This document shows, in pieces, positions 6,085 through 6,772 of a stretch of DNA of 6,772 bases (the first letter of the stretch is position 1; every line of letters begins with the position of its first letter). The notes under the pieces are model-generated. The model was not told the DNA's origin. It saw only the letters and a program-made list of their open reading frames with translations, and searched no databases. Where the stretch lies: assembly GCA_013331625.1 (NCBI GenBank), contig DUGC01000013.1, positions 1 through 6,772 of the forward strand. The letters are read 5' to 3'. A program made the position numbers and the translations under genes. Origin of the DNA: Candidatus Iainarchaeum sp. (GTDB taxonomy: Archaea > Iainarchaeota > Iainarchaeia > Iainarchaeales > Iainarchaeaceae).

Positions 6085-6772
6085 TTAAAGAGCTCTCTTG
6101 GGCGATTAGTATTGGTAAGCTTAACATCTCGCGTGAGCTTGATGCTTACACAACCAACCTATCAAACCGGTCTTTTTCCGGAGCCCTCGTCCCTAGCCTC
6201 CCAGATTTTACAATGGAAGTTTCAGGAATGACCGTCTCTTTTTAGGGGCTTCTTCGAGCTTAGATGCTTTCAGCTCTTATAAGCTATGGCGTAGCTACCC
6301 AGCATTTGCCCTGTCGGACAACTGGTGTACCAGTGGCCACGAGGCACCGTTCCTCTCGTACTCAGTGCTCCTTCCCCTCAGACGATCGACAATTCCAACA
6401 GATAGTAACCAAACTGGCTCGCACCGTTCTTAACCCAACTAACGTTCGGTTTTAATCAGTTAACACCTGCACCCTTGGCAGCTTATGCACTGCCAGGATA
6501 CCAAGAGACGACGGCGAGGTCGCAAACCGCGGGGTCGATGTGAACTCTCACCCGCGACCACTCGGTTACCCCCAGGGTAAGTTCACTGTTAGACCAGAGC
6601 GCCAACTAAGCGCTTCTGACGTTCGCTAAGCCCTGCTTTCGCATCCACGAACCTTGCTGTGTAGTTCATGGTCAAGCGTGCTTTTACCTTTGCATTCTAC
6701 GGTGAATTTCTGACTCACCTGAGCACACCTTAGGGCGCCCCTGATACATTTTCAGGGGCGTGCCGCCCCAGC
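6085..6772 (-). rRNA. rrl: 23S ribosomal RNA, 3' part (5' part beyond window)
   Basis: Large-subunit rRNA from the P-loop (GGGG of H80, about 6769-6766) through domain V and VI to the 3' end. Recognisable landmarks on the minus strand are the peptidyl-transferase segment GGGGGTAAC (6573-6565), the ACCTCG...GTCG strand (6520-6509), the A-loop (6469-6457, U2552 at 6465), GGGTT (6436-6432, U2585 at 6432), A2602 at 6415, the sarcin-ricin loop AGTACGAGAGGAAC (6362-6349), and the closing ACTAATCG motif (6110-6103). The 3' end is estimated at 6080-6090 by distance from ACTAATCG. From A2451 to A2602 the alignment with E. coli (from memory) is ungapped, yet several normally invariant bases differ. No intron is seen in this part and no tRNA or 5S gene follows within the window. 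Confidence 0.96.

Noticed and set aside
6063..6455. Open frames of about 60 codons on the plus strand
   Set aside because: They lie antisense to the highly recognisable 23S rRNA 3' region.
6585..6592. AACAG at 6590-6586 taken as the A2451-G2454 segment of the peptidyl-transferase centre
   Set aside because: This would need a 22-base insertion afterwards. GGGGGTAAC at 6573-6565 aligns without gaps through A2602, so it is the true site.

Overview
The window looks like a piece of an archaeal chromosome, probably a small-genome (DPANN-like) lineage. The evidence is an archaeal-type alanyl-tRNA synthetase with its N-terminal cysteine cluster, TATA-box promoters 25-30 bases upstream of genes with little or no leader, an archaeal/eukaryal-style sarcin-ricin loop (GAGGAAC) in the 23S rRNA, and a stand-alone RNase P RNA gene. 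The exact lineage cannot be named from the sequence alone.

Layout. Bases 1-1746 (minus) hold leuS, cut off by the window edge exactly at its KMSK lysine. It is a bacterial-type leucyl-tRNA synthetase with its own TATA box. A 79-base gap containing a 12-bp hairpin separates it from alaS (1826-4360, minus). That AlaRS is archaeal in its core but seems to lack the C-terminal DHHA1/C-Ala domain. Back-to-back promoters at 4437-4468 separate alaS from a divergent, unrecognised 173-residue gene (4491-5012, plus), which is probably leaderless. Converging on that gene, with only 11 bases between, is the RNase P RNA gene (5024-5534, minus), with its own TATA box and T-tract terminator. Bases 5535-6085 contain no credible protein gene but hold a GC-rich structured block (about 5577-5707), a hairpin-rich AT-rich block (5772-5876) and another hairpin (5891-5934). 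From about 6085 to the right edge is the 3' quarter of the 23S rRNA gene (minus), from the P-loop to the 3' end.

The recognised genes all serve translation: two aminoacyl-tRNA synthetases, the tRNA 5'-maturation ribozyme and the large-subunit rRNA. Each appears to be transcribed from its own promoter, not as one operon.

The points most worth a second look are: (1) an RNase P RNA of about 510 nt carrying the same 60-nt two-hairpin module twice, once before conserved region I and once in an expanded P12 arm; (2) a 23S rRNA whose peptidyl-transferase ring has substitutions at positions that are normally near-invariant; (3) a bacterial LeuRS in an archaeal setting; (4) the truncated AlaRS; and (5) the unassigned structured DNA between 23S and RNase P. 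Comparisons with E. coli rRNA numbering and with protein families are from memory, without database searches.
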